This document shows positions 45,444-54,285 of a stretch of DNA of 64,000 nt, piece after piece. How positions within the stretch are numbered: the stretch's first letter is position 1; each line of letters begins with the position of its first letter. The notes beneath the pieces were generated by a model that searched no databases, was not told where the DNA came from, and saw nothing but the letters and a program-made list of their open reading frames with translations. The position numbers and the translations under genes were made by a program. The stretch comes from Deltaproteobacteria bacterium (GTDB lineage Bacteria; Myxococcota_C; UBA6777). Location: NCBI GenBank assembly GCA_002731275.1, contig PCBK01000052.1, forward strand, positions 186,001-250,000, given 5' to 3'.

Positions 45444-48236
45444 CTACATCTTCTTTTTGGCCATCGCCTCCAACTCTGCATACGAGAAAAATTGATTGGT
45501 GTCTGCCGCTTTGATCGGTTGATCGAGTTCGAGGGTCGTGAGATCCTTTCGCCCATTGTCAGCGTGAATGTCGAGGTGGTGGTTTGCAGAGGCGTGTTTC
45601 TTCCGAAGGGATGTTTCGTACTCTGAGGGGTCTTCAAGCAACACACCAAGCACCAGATCCATATCTCCTTCGTACTCTGAGGGGGCGAGAACTGTTGCCT
45701 GCTCGTTGTCGATGGCCTCGTACAACTGACTCTCCATCTTCCAGGGCTGTGCCATTAAATCTTCGAGCATGTCAGGTGGGGTGACAACGTGATCAGAAGG
45801 AAGCAGCGTGCCTACAATCGGCTCTTCATCAATCGCCGTAAGGGCCTCTTGGCTCACAGCCTGTGCCTCTTCGATGAGCTGATCCCATTCACCGGACCAA
45901 CCGTCAAAGTCAAACCCTCCCTCTCCCTGCTCATCGGGCTCTTCGACATCATATAGCTCGATGGGAGGAGTCGAAGGTGTCATGGGTTCAGGCGCTTCTT
46001 CGATCAATGTGCCCACGATCGGCGCGAGCATACCAAGCTCGGGATCGTGTTCATCGACGAGCTCCTCAGTCAACAACATGACATTTTCGTTTTGCACAGC
46101 GTCCTCAAGCTGGCTCTCCATTTTCCAGGGCTGGGCCATCAGATCTTCGAGCATATCAGGTGAAGCCACAATACGTTCAGCCTGATGAAGCGAATCTCTG
46201 GAGAGCGGCTCAGGTTCCCCGACAGCTTCATAAGTCGCAGAGACCAACCCATCGACGTGGATATCCCACTCATCAGACCACGTCTCGAAGTCGAACATGA
46301 GGGGATCTTCTTCGAGGTTGGTTTCGCGGATCGCGGGCATATCAGCCCAAGTAAACGACGCAGCATCTTTACCAAGATTGCTGAGGGCTTCGAACAGCTC
46401 TTGTGCGTTCTCCTGGTTATCAACACCTCCTGCTTGGTCTTCAGAGAATGCGGGCAACGCAACACGTGATTTGGCCTCGACGATTTGGGTCACAAAATCA
46501 CCCAAGAGGTCTTCGGCCTTGGCCTGTGTCTCTCTCAGTTTTCCGGCATACTCGGGATAAAGCTGAAGGTACTCATTCGCCCCGTACAATTGGAGAACAA
46601 CTTCGACGACCTCTTTATTTTGCGTGGGGGAGAGATGGTTCAGAGAGCCCTCTTCAATCAGCTTGAGCATACACTCCGCTTGCAGCAAAAGGGACTGCAT
46701 AAAGAATGGATTCTGGGGGCCTTTTTCGGCGATGCGACCAGCTTGTGTGGCGGCCTGTTCGAGCAGCTCTGCGCGCTTCAAATCGTTCGCAAGAGCGAGT
46801 CGTTGGCGAGGCGCGATATGTGTCTCGCTGTGGTGGGCTTGATACTGTTGGTAGAAGTCGCGGACTTTGTCGAACATCTTCTCGAAAGAAGCTGCGTGTA
46901 TCGCCTGCAAATACTCCTCGACAAATGGGATGACCCTCGCGTTGGTACAAGCGGAGAGGAAGCCGCGATAAAGGGCAAAAGGAGCCTTTCCGGATTTGAG
47001 CGCCTGCCTGTACACATTGACAGCTTCTCTGTGTGAACCTTTGCTCACAAGTTGCTGCGCTTCACGCATCAAGTGTTCGGTAGTCTCTTCTTTTTGGCGT
47101 GGTGACTTGATGGGTTTGTAGACTTGGGCAGGCTCAGCAAACTCCAAAATATCATCCGAAAGAGGACCATCCTCTGCTTGCTTTTGCAGGAGGGCACCAA
47201 AGGACACACCGAGCACCAAACAGACTGTCTGAGGGACAAACAACAGAGGCTCAGCGAGCGCGGATTGTAGTGTCGAAAACACGAACTGTGCGAGCCAAAG
47301 CACAAACACGAGGATCGCAGGCAACGAAAAAGCTTGCTTTAACGTTGTCGCGGGCAAACCGATGTGGAAGCGAGCTTCCCCCAATCCATAACGAACGAAC
47401 CACACACCGGCAAAAAACGCCAGCGCTCCCCCCATCCCAACGACGAGACGCGCGCTCTCCGGGAGCAAAGTCCACAAGAGACCATGTGCTAAGACGCCAG
47501 AGAGCAAAAAAGCACCGAAAAAGAGGAGACTTCCCCAACGTCTCTCGAAGGTCGCTCCCAACCATATCAGCAACAAGAGCTGCCAAAACAACAACACGAC
47601 ATCACTTTGAAAAAACAACGCAGTGAAGATGGTCTGAACACGACGCTCAGCAGAGACCATCCCAAACCGGAACACAGGAAGCAACTGACGCTTCGCTTGC
47701 AGCGCATTGATCAGTGTCTTAAACTCCTGCCGCTGCTCTTGGAGTTCTTTGTTCTCAAGTTGGGCCAATTTGAGATAGATGCGTTTTTGATGAGAGCGTT
47801 CAAATAGACCTTGAGAACGAGCATATCGAAAACACGAGACCTGCGCGGGTTTATCATCCCATTCGACTTTGAAGGTCAGCGTGTTGGCGCTCGACCATCG
47901 ATCACCGTGTAACCAACGCTGGGCTTTCTTACGTTCGGCTGCGTTGTTGCGGTAAGAAGTCTCTAGCAACGCGATCTTCTTTGCGTGCTCTTGAAGCGCT
48001 TTGGGAAAGAGATGTTGCTTGTACTTGGGAAGCTGTAGGTGGTCATACTGCAAATAGTAACAAGAGGTCTTCTCTTGTGCCGATTGTATCGCTTGCTTGT
48101 TCTTTTGCTGAGCGTTCTGGTTCCAGAAGAACGACGCCACGACAACCAGCACAAGCACGATTGTCAACCATGGCCACCGTGATATCGGAAGTTTACTGTT
48201 TTCTTGCTCGGAAGGATCTAAAGGCCAAAGTATCAT
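45444..48236 (-). CDS. pseudo-rhomboid membrane protein with TPR-like region and duplicated tail
   Basis: A 930-residue protein. Residues 23-40 are a first membrane helix, followed by a periplasmic coiled region to about 205. Residues 205-355 look like a rhomboid core: FFQSDVVLLFWQLLLLIWLGATFERRWGS, then VVGMGGALAFFAG where an active enzyme has GxSG, and a last helix without the catalytic His. Ser and His are both missing, so protease activity is unlikely. Residues about 385-600 are helical repeats. The acidic tail holds two copies of a unit of about 128 residues, marked by WSxEWD (about 648, 775) and MLEDLMAQPWKMESQL (about 694, 822). ATG 48236 follows the TTG of the ORF track by two codons. 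Confidence 0.72.
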   Translation of the reverse strand: MILWPLDPSEQENSKLPISRWPWLTIVLVLVVVASFFWNQNAQQKNKQAIQSAQEKTSCYYLQYDHLQLPKYKQHLFPKALQEHAKKIALLETSYRNNAAERKKAQRWLHGDRWSSANTLTFKVEWDDKPAQVSCFRYARSQGLFERSHQKRIYLKLAQLENKELQEQRQEFKTLINALQAKRQLLPVFRFGMVSAERRVQTIFTALFFQSDVVLLFWQLLLLIWLGATFERRWGSLLFFGAFLLSGVLAHGLLWTLLPESARLVVGMGGALAFFAGVWFVRYGLGEARFHIGLPATTLKQAFSLPAILVFVLWLAQFVFSTLQSALAEPLLFVPQTVCLVLGVSFGALLQKQAEDGPLSDDILEFAEPAQVYKPIKSPRQKEETTEHLMREAQQLVSKGSHREAVNVYRQALKSGKAPFALYRGFLSACTNARVIPFVEEYLQAIHAASFEKMFDKVRDFYQQYQAHHSETHIAPRQRLALANDLKRAELLEQAATQAGRIAEKGPQNPFFMQSLLLQAECMLKLIEEGSLNHLSPTQNKEVVEVVLQLYGANEYLQLYPEYAGKLRETQAKAEDLLGDFVTQIVEAKSRVALPAFSEDQAGGVDNQENAQELFEALSNLGKDAASFTWADMPAIRETNLEEDPLMFDFETWSDEWDIHVDGLVSATYEAVGEPEPLSRDSLHQAERIVASPDMLEDLMAQPWKMESQLEDAVQNENVMLLTEELVDEHDPELGMLAPIVGTLIEEAPEPMTPSTPPIELYDVEEPDEQGEGGFDFDGWSGEWDQLIEEAQAVSQEALTAIDEEPIVGTLLPSDHVVTPPDMLEDLMAQPWKMESQLYEAIDNEQATVLAPSEYEGDMDLVLGVLLEDPSEYETSLRKKHASANHHLDIHADNGRKDLTTLELDQPIKAADTNQFFSYAELEAMAKKKM

Positions 48237-48291
48237 CGTCAAGCACTTTGTAAGTTGGAGGGATCACACACACTACGAAAAGTCGTATCCC

Positions 48292-48321
48292 ATCATAGCA
48301 AACTGAAACATGCATTGTCCA
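48292..48321 (-). promoter_or_regulatory. candidate promoter for the pseudo-rhomboid gene
   Basis: On the minus strand TGGACA is followed after 18 bases by TATGAT, about 50 bases before the start codon. The sequence around the -10 (CTATGATGGGATACG) nearly equals that before clpS. The gap to recN holds nothing else I recognise. Confidence 0.45.
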
Positions 48322-48417
48322 GCAATGGCTTGCGTCTATTACGGGAAAAAAGTCTGCAGGTTATGAACGGTGGATGATGATGAATCTTGAGAGAAAAAAG
48401 GATAGGAACGCGTTGCG

Positions 48418-50241
48418 TTAGGAGGCAAGCGCGACAGGTGGAGGGAGGACAAGTTTGCGTGCAAGCTCAAGCGCACTGTCCATCGATTGATCGCCAGCGA
48501 GCATTCGCGCGATCTCGTAGACTCTCTCGTCACCGAGCAGTGGGACAACTCTAGAGCGCGTACGTCCTCGTTGGGTTTGTTTTCGCACATGGAAGTGGTG
48601 ATCAGCTTCTGCCGCGATTTGTGGAGTGTGAGAGATACAGATAATCTGCGATGAGAAGCGGTTTTGAGAGGCAATTTCACGTAGCTTTTTGGCGACCATC
48701 GTCGCGGCTGCACCTGCCACACCTGAGTCAATCTCATCGAACACAAAGGCTTGCACAGAGGACGCGCCAGCGAGCACCCGTTTGAGCGCGAGCAAAATAC
48801 GACTCAGCTCACCACCTGAAGCAACACGTTCGAGTGGGTACATCTCTTCGCCTTCGTTCGCGGCGAGATAGAAGTAACCTCTCTCAGCGCCCCACGAAGC
48901 GATTCTTACGAACTCGACGTCCTCTTCTTCGTTCTCCAGCTCGGCGTTGAGCGGGATGACCTTCTCACTGGGTTGTTCACAACCATCGATCATTTCGAAT
49001 GTATCGTCTTCATCAAGCTCCCACGCCAACCCATCAGGCGCTCGCAAGGCAAAGAATCGCACACAGATACGCGCTCCAGGCATCGCCAGATCGGCGAGCT
49101 CTTTCTCCACTTTATCGGCGAGGGAGGCCGCCGCTTTTTGCCTCTTGCGAGAGAGCGGTCCAACAGCTTCGAGGAGTCGTCGCTGTGCATCTTCAATCTC
49201 CTCCTCAAGGGTGTGTTCTCTTTGTTGGAGCGCAGCAAGCTCCTCCAACTCCTCTTCGATATCATCGAGTCGCTGAATCACTGTCGTAAGATCCCCGCCA
49301 AAGCGTTCTTGTAGTTTGAGGAGTTGATCCAGTCGCTCCCGGACCTCCTGCATCTCCTGCCGGTCAAAGTGTTGATTTCGACCATAAGAACGAAGAGAGC
49401 GAGCCGTTTCTTCGATCAGCATAAGGGCATTTTGTAGATCGTCGTGGAAGGATTCGACCTCTTCGTCCAGCCCCGAAAGATCGGAGATGGGATCGAGCGC
49501 TGCTGCGAGCGCGTCTCTGACAGAGTTTCCTTCGTTGTCGAGCATCGCGCTCGCACGTTGCGCGAGCTGTTGTCGCTTTTCACATTGTTGAAGTGCCTGA
49601 AGTTTCTCTTCGAGTTGTTTGTCTTCTCCAGGTTGCGGATCAAGCTCGGTGATCGCCTCCGATTGATAGTGAAGAAAATCGACACGCTCTGCCCTCTCCT
49701 GTCGTGTCTCTTCGAGCTGTTTCTTTTCGCGGAAGAGTTGGGAGAGTTGGTTGTAACGTTGTTCGACGATCGCTCGCTCTCGCTTTGCTTGTGCATAACG
49801 ATCCAAAAGATCAATGTGATTTTCGGCGTTCATCAGGATGCTCTGATCGTGTTGGCGACCAAAGTCGATGATCCGCGTCGCCAACTGCCGAAGCAAACTC
49901 GCAGGAACACTCACACAGTTGATGTACGCACGAGAACGTCCGTTGTTTTGCACAACCCGTCGCAACGCGAGGGGCTCATCTTCTTCGGCTTCAATGCCCC
50001 AATCTGCCAACAAGGGCAAGAGACTCGGCTCCACGTCAAACAACGCCTCTGCCCAGGCCTCCTTGCAGCCATGACGTACCAAAGATCGATCGCTACGACC
50101 TCCTAAGACGAGATTGAGAGCCGCCAACAAGATCGATTTTCCTGCACCTGTCTCACCTGTCAGAACGTTTAATCCCTGACCAAATCGAATCTCAACGGAC
50201 TCGATAATCGCAAGATTTTTGATGTTTAATTCCAGTAACAT
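48418..50241 (-). CDS. recN: DNA repair protein RecN
   Basis: A 607-residue SMC-like ATPase. The N-terminus LELNIKNLAIIESVEIRFGQGLNVLTGETGAGKSILLAALNLVLGGRSD contains the RecN Walker A. Long coiled coils occupy about 160-390. The C-terminal part has ASGGELSRILLALKRVL (signature) and AFVFDEIDSGVAG (Walker B), then ISHTPQIAAEADHHFHV. RecN helps repair double-strand breaks by tethering DNA. An acidic insert (about 425-465, ENEEEDVEF) makes it longer than the E. coli protein (553). AAGGAG is eight bases before the ATG. It is upstream of the pseudo-rhomboid gene on the same strand, with a 180-base gap. Confidence 0.95.
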   Translation of the reverse strand: MLLELNIKNLAIIESVEIRFGQGLNVLTGETGAGKSILLAALNLVLGGRSDRSLVRHGCKEAWAEALFDVEPSLLPLLADWGIEAEEDEPLALRRVVQNNGRSRAYINCVSVPASLLRQLATRIIDFGRQHDQSILMNAENHIDLLDRYAQAKRERAIVEQRYNQLSQLFREKKQLEETRQERAERVDFLHYQSEAITELDPQPGEDKQLEEKLQALQQCEKRQQLAQRASAMLDNEGNSVRDALAAALDPISDLSGLDEEVESFHDDLQNALMLIEETARSLRSYGRNQHFDRQEMQEVRERLDQLLKLQERFGGDLTTVIQRLDDIEEELEELAALQQREHTLEEEIEDAQRRLLEAVGPLSRKRQKAAASLADKVEKELADLAMPGARICVRFFALRAPDGLAWELDEDDTFEMIDGCEQPSEKVIPLNAELENEEEDVEFVRIASWGAERGYFYLAANEGEEMYPLERVASGGELSRILLALKRVLAGASSVQAFVFDEIDSGVAGAAATMVAKKLREIASQNRFSSQIICISHTPQIAAEADHHFHVRKQTQRGRTRSRVVPLLGDERVYEIARMLAGDQSMDSALELARKLVLPPPVALAS

Positions 50242-50569
50242 CGACGAACTCCTTCACCAAAATAGGCTTACACACCGGATGAGGTTGTTGTGTGTCTTTG
50301 TATCACGTCACAAAAGACAGCCACCTTACGCATACATTCTATTTGTTCAGTATGTCACTTCTTGACACACACGATCTGTCCTAGGGCTTCAAGCACCACA
50401 CAAAGATCACTCTTTCCATCCCCCATAGAGTAAACCAAAAAAAACAAAGAATCGATTTTTCGTATGACAAGTTGTGACACCTCTGTGGAGCATACTGGTT
50501 TGTGCAAGGCAACGAGCCTGCAACACCACAATACACAAATTGATTTTGTCACGGAAACAGGAGAGACTC
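50242..50569. other. divergent intergenic region
   Basis: About 330 bases between recN and the acidic protein gene, in opposite directions. I looked for a LexA-type site near recN and saw no clear one. The ORF listed on the minus strand here has no family features. No other element is recognisable. Confidence 0.35.
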
Positions 50570-51259
50570 ATGAAGGCTTACATCATCACAGATCTGTTGG
50601 CTTACATGGAAAAAGAATACAAAGAACAAGGATGTATGGATCACGCAGAGGCCATTCACCAGGCCATCTCGATCATCCGCTCCGCAAGCCACGACGATGA
50701 CGATCCCATCAGCGAACCGGCACGTGGGCAATTGTTCCCCCTCATGAAACGCGCCAGCGTCTCTCTCGATGACCTGAAGGGCCACCTGCTCAAACACTAC
50801 GGAATCTGCTCCACAAAAGCGATCCCATGGGGTCTATACGATGAAGTCTGTGACTGGCTCGTCGCAAAAGATCCACAGCGCAAATTCCAACACAAACAAG
50901 TGGGTGAGATCTTTGAACTTCCCACTCTCGAAGAGCTTCAGGCTGAACCCACACAACCACAACACATCCAGGAACCCCTCACACAAGAAAACCTGGACAT
51001 GGATTTCATCGATGTGCTCGAAGACATTAGTCCAGAACACAACGAAAATGATGAGCGTACGCTCGAATTTTTCGACGAAGTTGAGTTCTTCGATGAGTTG
51101 GACATCCTCGACGAGCTTGAGCTGATGGACAACACAGAGCAGATCATGCCCCAACAACGCACCAATGACCCGGTGATGCAACCCCGCCACAGACGACGTC
51201 GCCCCAAAAAACGGCCAGAACACCATCAACAACACGATCAATCAACATACGAATTCTGA
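50570..51259 (+). CDS. acidic hypothetical protein with C-terminal acidic repeat and basic tail
   Basis: A 229-residue protein starting at ATG 50570, with AGGAG five bases upstream. Residues 1-115 are a compact helical domain (LKAYIITDLL..., DDLKGHLLKHYGICSTKAIPWGLYDEVCDWL). The middle is Gln/Pro-rich. Residues about 175-200 form an acidic-hydrophobic repeat (FFDEVEFFDELDILDELELMD). The end is strongly basic (HRRRRPKKRPEHHQQH). I do not recognise the family. The layout, a folded domain followed by charged tails of opposite sign, suggests an interaction protein, which is inference only. Confidence 0.6.
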   Translation: MKAYIITDLLAYMEKEYKEQGCMDHAEAIHQAISIIRSASHDDDDPISEPARGQLFPLMKRASVSLDDLKGHLLKHYGICSTKAIPWGLYDEVCDWLVAKDPQRKFQHKQVGEIFELPTLEELQAEPTQPQHIQEPLTQENLDMDFIDVLEDISPEHNENDERTLEFFDEVEFFDELDILDELELMDNTEQIMPQQRTNDPVMQPRHRRRRPKKRPEHHQQHDQSTYEF

Positions 51260-51490
51260 GGCCGTTAGATAGAAAATCTGAAGCCCCATCCACAGCCCTC
51301 CTATGTTCGATTCACACCCAAACAAAAATATCCCCACCCTACGGTTTTGTGAAAGGTGAGAATCATTCATCCCCACCTCCTTCCCTCCATCCACAACTCT
51401 TCGACAAACTCCTCTGAAAGTGGCACACATCCTGCTTTGATTTTTGTGATATGTTGTGCCCAAACCAGACACACGGAGGAGGATAAATTC

Positions 51491-53209
51491 GTGTTTTCCA
51501 TAAAAACAACAGCCTGTTGGAAGCTCATGTTGGCAAGCGTTCTGTGTTGTCTACTCCCCACTCATGTGCTCTACGCAGCCCCAAAAAAGACAGAACGTCA
51601 ACACATCACCTTTGAGAAAAAAGCACTACAAGGTTGGTTTCTTGTGGGTTTTGGACGCGCGGAGACGAAAGACCGCACTGCCAAATTGTCACAAAGCACA
51701 CGAGCTGCCAAAGTGGGCAAAAAAGGCCTGCTCTTTTCGTACAAAAGGGGCGTGAAAAAAGCTCCCGCGGTGCTCTACCATCAACTCCTGCTTCGTGACT
51801 TTCAATCACTTCGTTTTTGGATCAAAGCCAAACGGAAAACAACCTGGACGATCTCACTCACCGATCTCGACGGCGCGGTCTTCTTTGCGCTCCTCAAGCT
51901 CCCAGCCAAGCGCTGGAAAAAGATCCACCTGCGTCCCCGTGACTTCCGCTGCAGCAAAGACTCACCCGTGCAAAAAAAGAAGCTCGATCCTCGTCGACTC
52001 ACGACGGGATACAAAGGCTTTGATCAGGCTCTCCTCTCAGGACGAAAAAGCAACGCCATCGCCATCGATCAGCTCGAGATCACACGCCCTGCTGTCATCG
52101 TCATCAACGGTGACCTGCTGCTCAACCAACAGACCAAAGTCTTCGACAGACCCACACGCATCAAGGGCAATTTGATGTTGGTTCGAGATGCCAAGTTGGA
52201 GCTACGGTCCACACGCTTGGAGGTGGAAGGTAACATTGTGATCACACGCTCACAGCTCAAAGCTTACAACAGCGCGATCCAATTCCTTCAAAAACCATGG
52301 CAACGAAGACGCCTCGCGATCCTTCCGGCTGGGTATGTATCCCTGGATCAGAGCACCATCAGCGCCAAGGAAGGCTTCGACATCATCGCACACTCCACCG
52401 CGACACTCAGGCTCAAAAAGAGTCAACTCCGCACAAAAGGGGCTCGTGTACTCATTCATAAAAACGCGACCTGTGTCTTGAGAAGATCCAGCCACATCGA
52501 TCAACTTGTGATCAGACAAGGTGCCAGGGTCCGGCTCATTGATAGCCATCATATCGGGATATCTCTAGCGTTGGGAAAAGGCACCATCGCCGATCTCTCC
52601 CTCCCAACAAAGCAAGTCAAACGTGTCTGGCTCGCTCCAACTCCCCTCAAGATGGATCTGTTTATCCAACGTTGTAAGGCACTCGACTGGAGCATCCGCC
52701 TTCAGCCTGGGGCCAAACTCACGCTCCGACATAGCAAACTCAAGGAGATCACGCTGGCCTTCCGCACCAAACAAGCCAAGCTCTCATCTCTCGGACGCAC
52801 AAAGAGCTACGAAGACTTTACGCTAAAAACAGACAACCACACACTGCGCCTGTTCAAAAGCAAGCTTCGACACTGGAGCTGTGAAGCATACGGACAAACA
52901 GCGCTCACACTCCATCGCGCAACATTGCGCTCACTCAAGACCTTCAACCAAGCATCTGTACAACTCACACAATCCAAGCTGCGAGGTGAACGTGCCAATG
53001 TACAAGTTTGGGGGCAATCAGAGTTGATCATGAAAAAGAGCCACCTTCGAGGCAAACTCCACGCAAGACAGAGCGGGATCGGTTGGAGTAAACAATCGAC
53101 GATCGACGGTGATATTCTCGTCTCAGAGCGCGCTCGGGTCCTTCTGACCAGCTCCACCCACAAAGGCAAAAAACTTCGTTACTTTTCGGCAAGTATTCGG
53201 CAAAAATAA
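51491..53209 (+). CDS. exported protein with jelly-roll-like and beta-helix-like domains
   Basis: A 572-residue protein. The start is GTG 51491, seven bases after GGAGGA; the ORF-track start lies 45 codons upstream without a ribosome site. A signal peptide ends at VLYAAP. Residues about 30-200 look like a carbohydrate-binding (CBM11/CIA30-like) jelly roll, with LRFWIKAKRKTTWTISLTDLDG. The rest (about 210-572) is a long series of short strands with repeated words such as KSQLR, RLRSS, SKLR and THKGK, suggesting a solenoid. It is rich in Lys and Arg and probably very basic. There is no known catalytic motif. An envelope-binding role is an inference. Confidence 0.6.
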   Translation: MFSIKTTACWKLMLASVLCCLLPTHVLYAAPKKTERQHITFEKKALQGWFLVGFGRAETKDRTAKLSQSTRAAKVGKKGLLFSYKRGVKKAPAVLYHQLLLRDFQSLRFWIKAKRKTTWTISLTDLDGAVFFALLKLPAKRWKKIHLRPRDFRCSKDSPVQKKKLDPRRLTTGYKGFDQALLSGRKSNAIAIDQLEITRPAVIVINGDLLLNQQTKVFDRPTRIKGNLMLVRDAKLELRSTRLEVEGNIVITRSQLKAYNSAIQFLQKPWQRRRLAILPAGYVSLDQSTISAKEGFDIIAHSTATLRLKKSQLRTKGARVLIHKNATCVLRRSSHIDQLVIRQGARVRLIDSHHIGISLALGKGTIADLSLPTKQVKRVWLAPTPLKMDLFIQRCKALDWSIRLQPGAKLTLRHSKLKEITLAFRTKQAKLSSLGRTKSYEDFTLKTDNHTLRLFKSKLRHWSCEAYGQTALTLHRATLRSLKTFNQASVQLTQSKLRGERANVQVWGQSELIMKKSHLRGKLHARQSGIGWSKQSTIDGDILVSERARVLLTSSTHKGKKLRYFSASIRQK

Positions 53210-53251
53210 CGACACACTGCACACATGATCAAACAAGACAAAGGAGTCTCC

Positions 53252-54268
53252 ATGAATGTGATCGAGTTACAAGGATCATTTGGCATCGAGCAGCTCAAAC
53301 ACGCAGAGCGTGAAAGACTGACTCCCGGTCCAGGACAGGTCCTGCTCAAAATGAAAGCCGTCTCACTTAATTACCGTGATCTCTTGATGGTCAAAGGACA
53401 CTACAACCCCAAACAACCACTTCCGCTGATCCCCTGCTCTGATGGGGTCGGTGAGGTTGTCGAACTAGGTGAACGTGTTCAGCGCGTCAAAGTAGGTGAT
53501 CGTGTCTCTCCCAACTTCGCCCCCACGTGGCTCAATGGTCCCCCAAACAAAGAGAAAGCCCGCGCGACATTAGGTGGCCCCCTCGACGGGACACTCACAC
53601 AATACATGCTCGTCGACGCGGAGAGCCTCGTCAAACATCCCAAGCACCTGAGCAACGAAGAGTGCGCAACCCTCCCCTGTGCAGCGCTCACGGCATGGAG
53701 CGCTCTCGTCACCCAAAACAAAATTCGCGCCGGAGAGAGCGTCCTCGTACAGGGAACAGGTGGTGTCTCGCTGTTCGCCCTCCAGTTCGCCAAAATCATG
53801 GGCGCACGTGTAATCGTGACATCGAGCAGCAACGAGAAACTCGAAAAAGCGATCGAGCTCGGCGCAGACGAAGGTATCAACTACAAAGAACAACCAGAGT
53901 GGGGGAAGATCGCGAAGAAGATCGCTGGAGGCGAAGGTGTCGACCACATCATCGAAGTCGGAGGCGCAGAGACACTCAAGCAATCTCTACGTGCTGTAAA
54001 GATCGGTGGCAACATCATGATGATTGGGGTGCTCTCAGGTGTCCAATCGAAAGTCCCGCTGACTTCGATCTTGATGAATCAGATCCGGGTACAGGGTATC
54101 CTCGTTGGACACCGCGAAGGATTTGAAGCGATGAACCGCGCGATCACCCACCACCAACTCCACCCCGTCGTCGATCGAGTCTTCTCATGGCAAGACATTC
54201 AGGAGGCATTTCGCTACCTGGAGAGTGCAAAACACTTTGGCAAGATCTGTGTGAGTATCGACAGCTAA
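53252..54268 (+). CDS. MDR-family NAD(P)-dependent oxidoreductase (quinone-reductase-like)
   Basis: A 338-residue medium-chain dehydrogenase/reductase. SLNYRDLLMVKGHY replaces the zinc-binding Cys region, so the catalytic zinc is probably absent. VLVQGTGGVSLFALQFAKIMGARVIVTSSSNEKLEKAIELGADEGINY is the Rossmann NAD(P) fold. The C-terminal part KIGGNIMMIGVLSGVQ is typical of this branch. ATG 53252 has AAGGAG six bases before it; the ORF-track start is nine codons earlier. It probably reduces enones or quinones; the true substrate is unknown. It stands alone between the exported protein gene and the convergent PilT-like gene. Confidence 0.85.
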   Translation: MNVIELQGSFGIEQLKHAERERLTPGPGQVLLKMKAVSLNYRDLLMVKGHYNPKQPLPLIPCSDGVGEVVELGERVQRVKVGDRVSPNFAPTWLNGPPNKEKARATLGGPLDGTLTQYMLVDAESLVKHPKHLSNEECATLPCAALTAWSALVTQNKIRAGESVLVQGTGGVSLFALQFAKIMGARVIVTSSSNEKLEKAIELGADEGINYKEQPEWGKIAKKIAGGEGVDHIIEVGGAETLKQSLRAVKIGGNIMMIGVLSGVQSKVPLTSILMNQIRVQGILVGHREGFEAMNRAITHHQLHPVVDRVFSWQDIQEAFRYLESAKHFGKICVSIDS

Positions 54269-54285
54269 CCCCCTCAAACAAACGA

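Noticed and set aside
50242-50300. LexA/SOS box in front of recN
   Set aside because: I could not find a convincing CTGT-N8-ACAG or related palindrome near the start.
50355-50552. Minus-strand ORF of 65 residues between recN and the acidic protein gene
   Set aside because: It covers the probable promoter region, has no ribosome site and no recognisable pattern.
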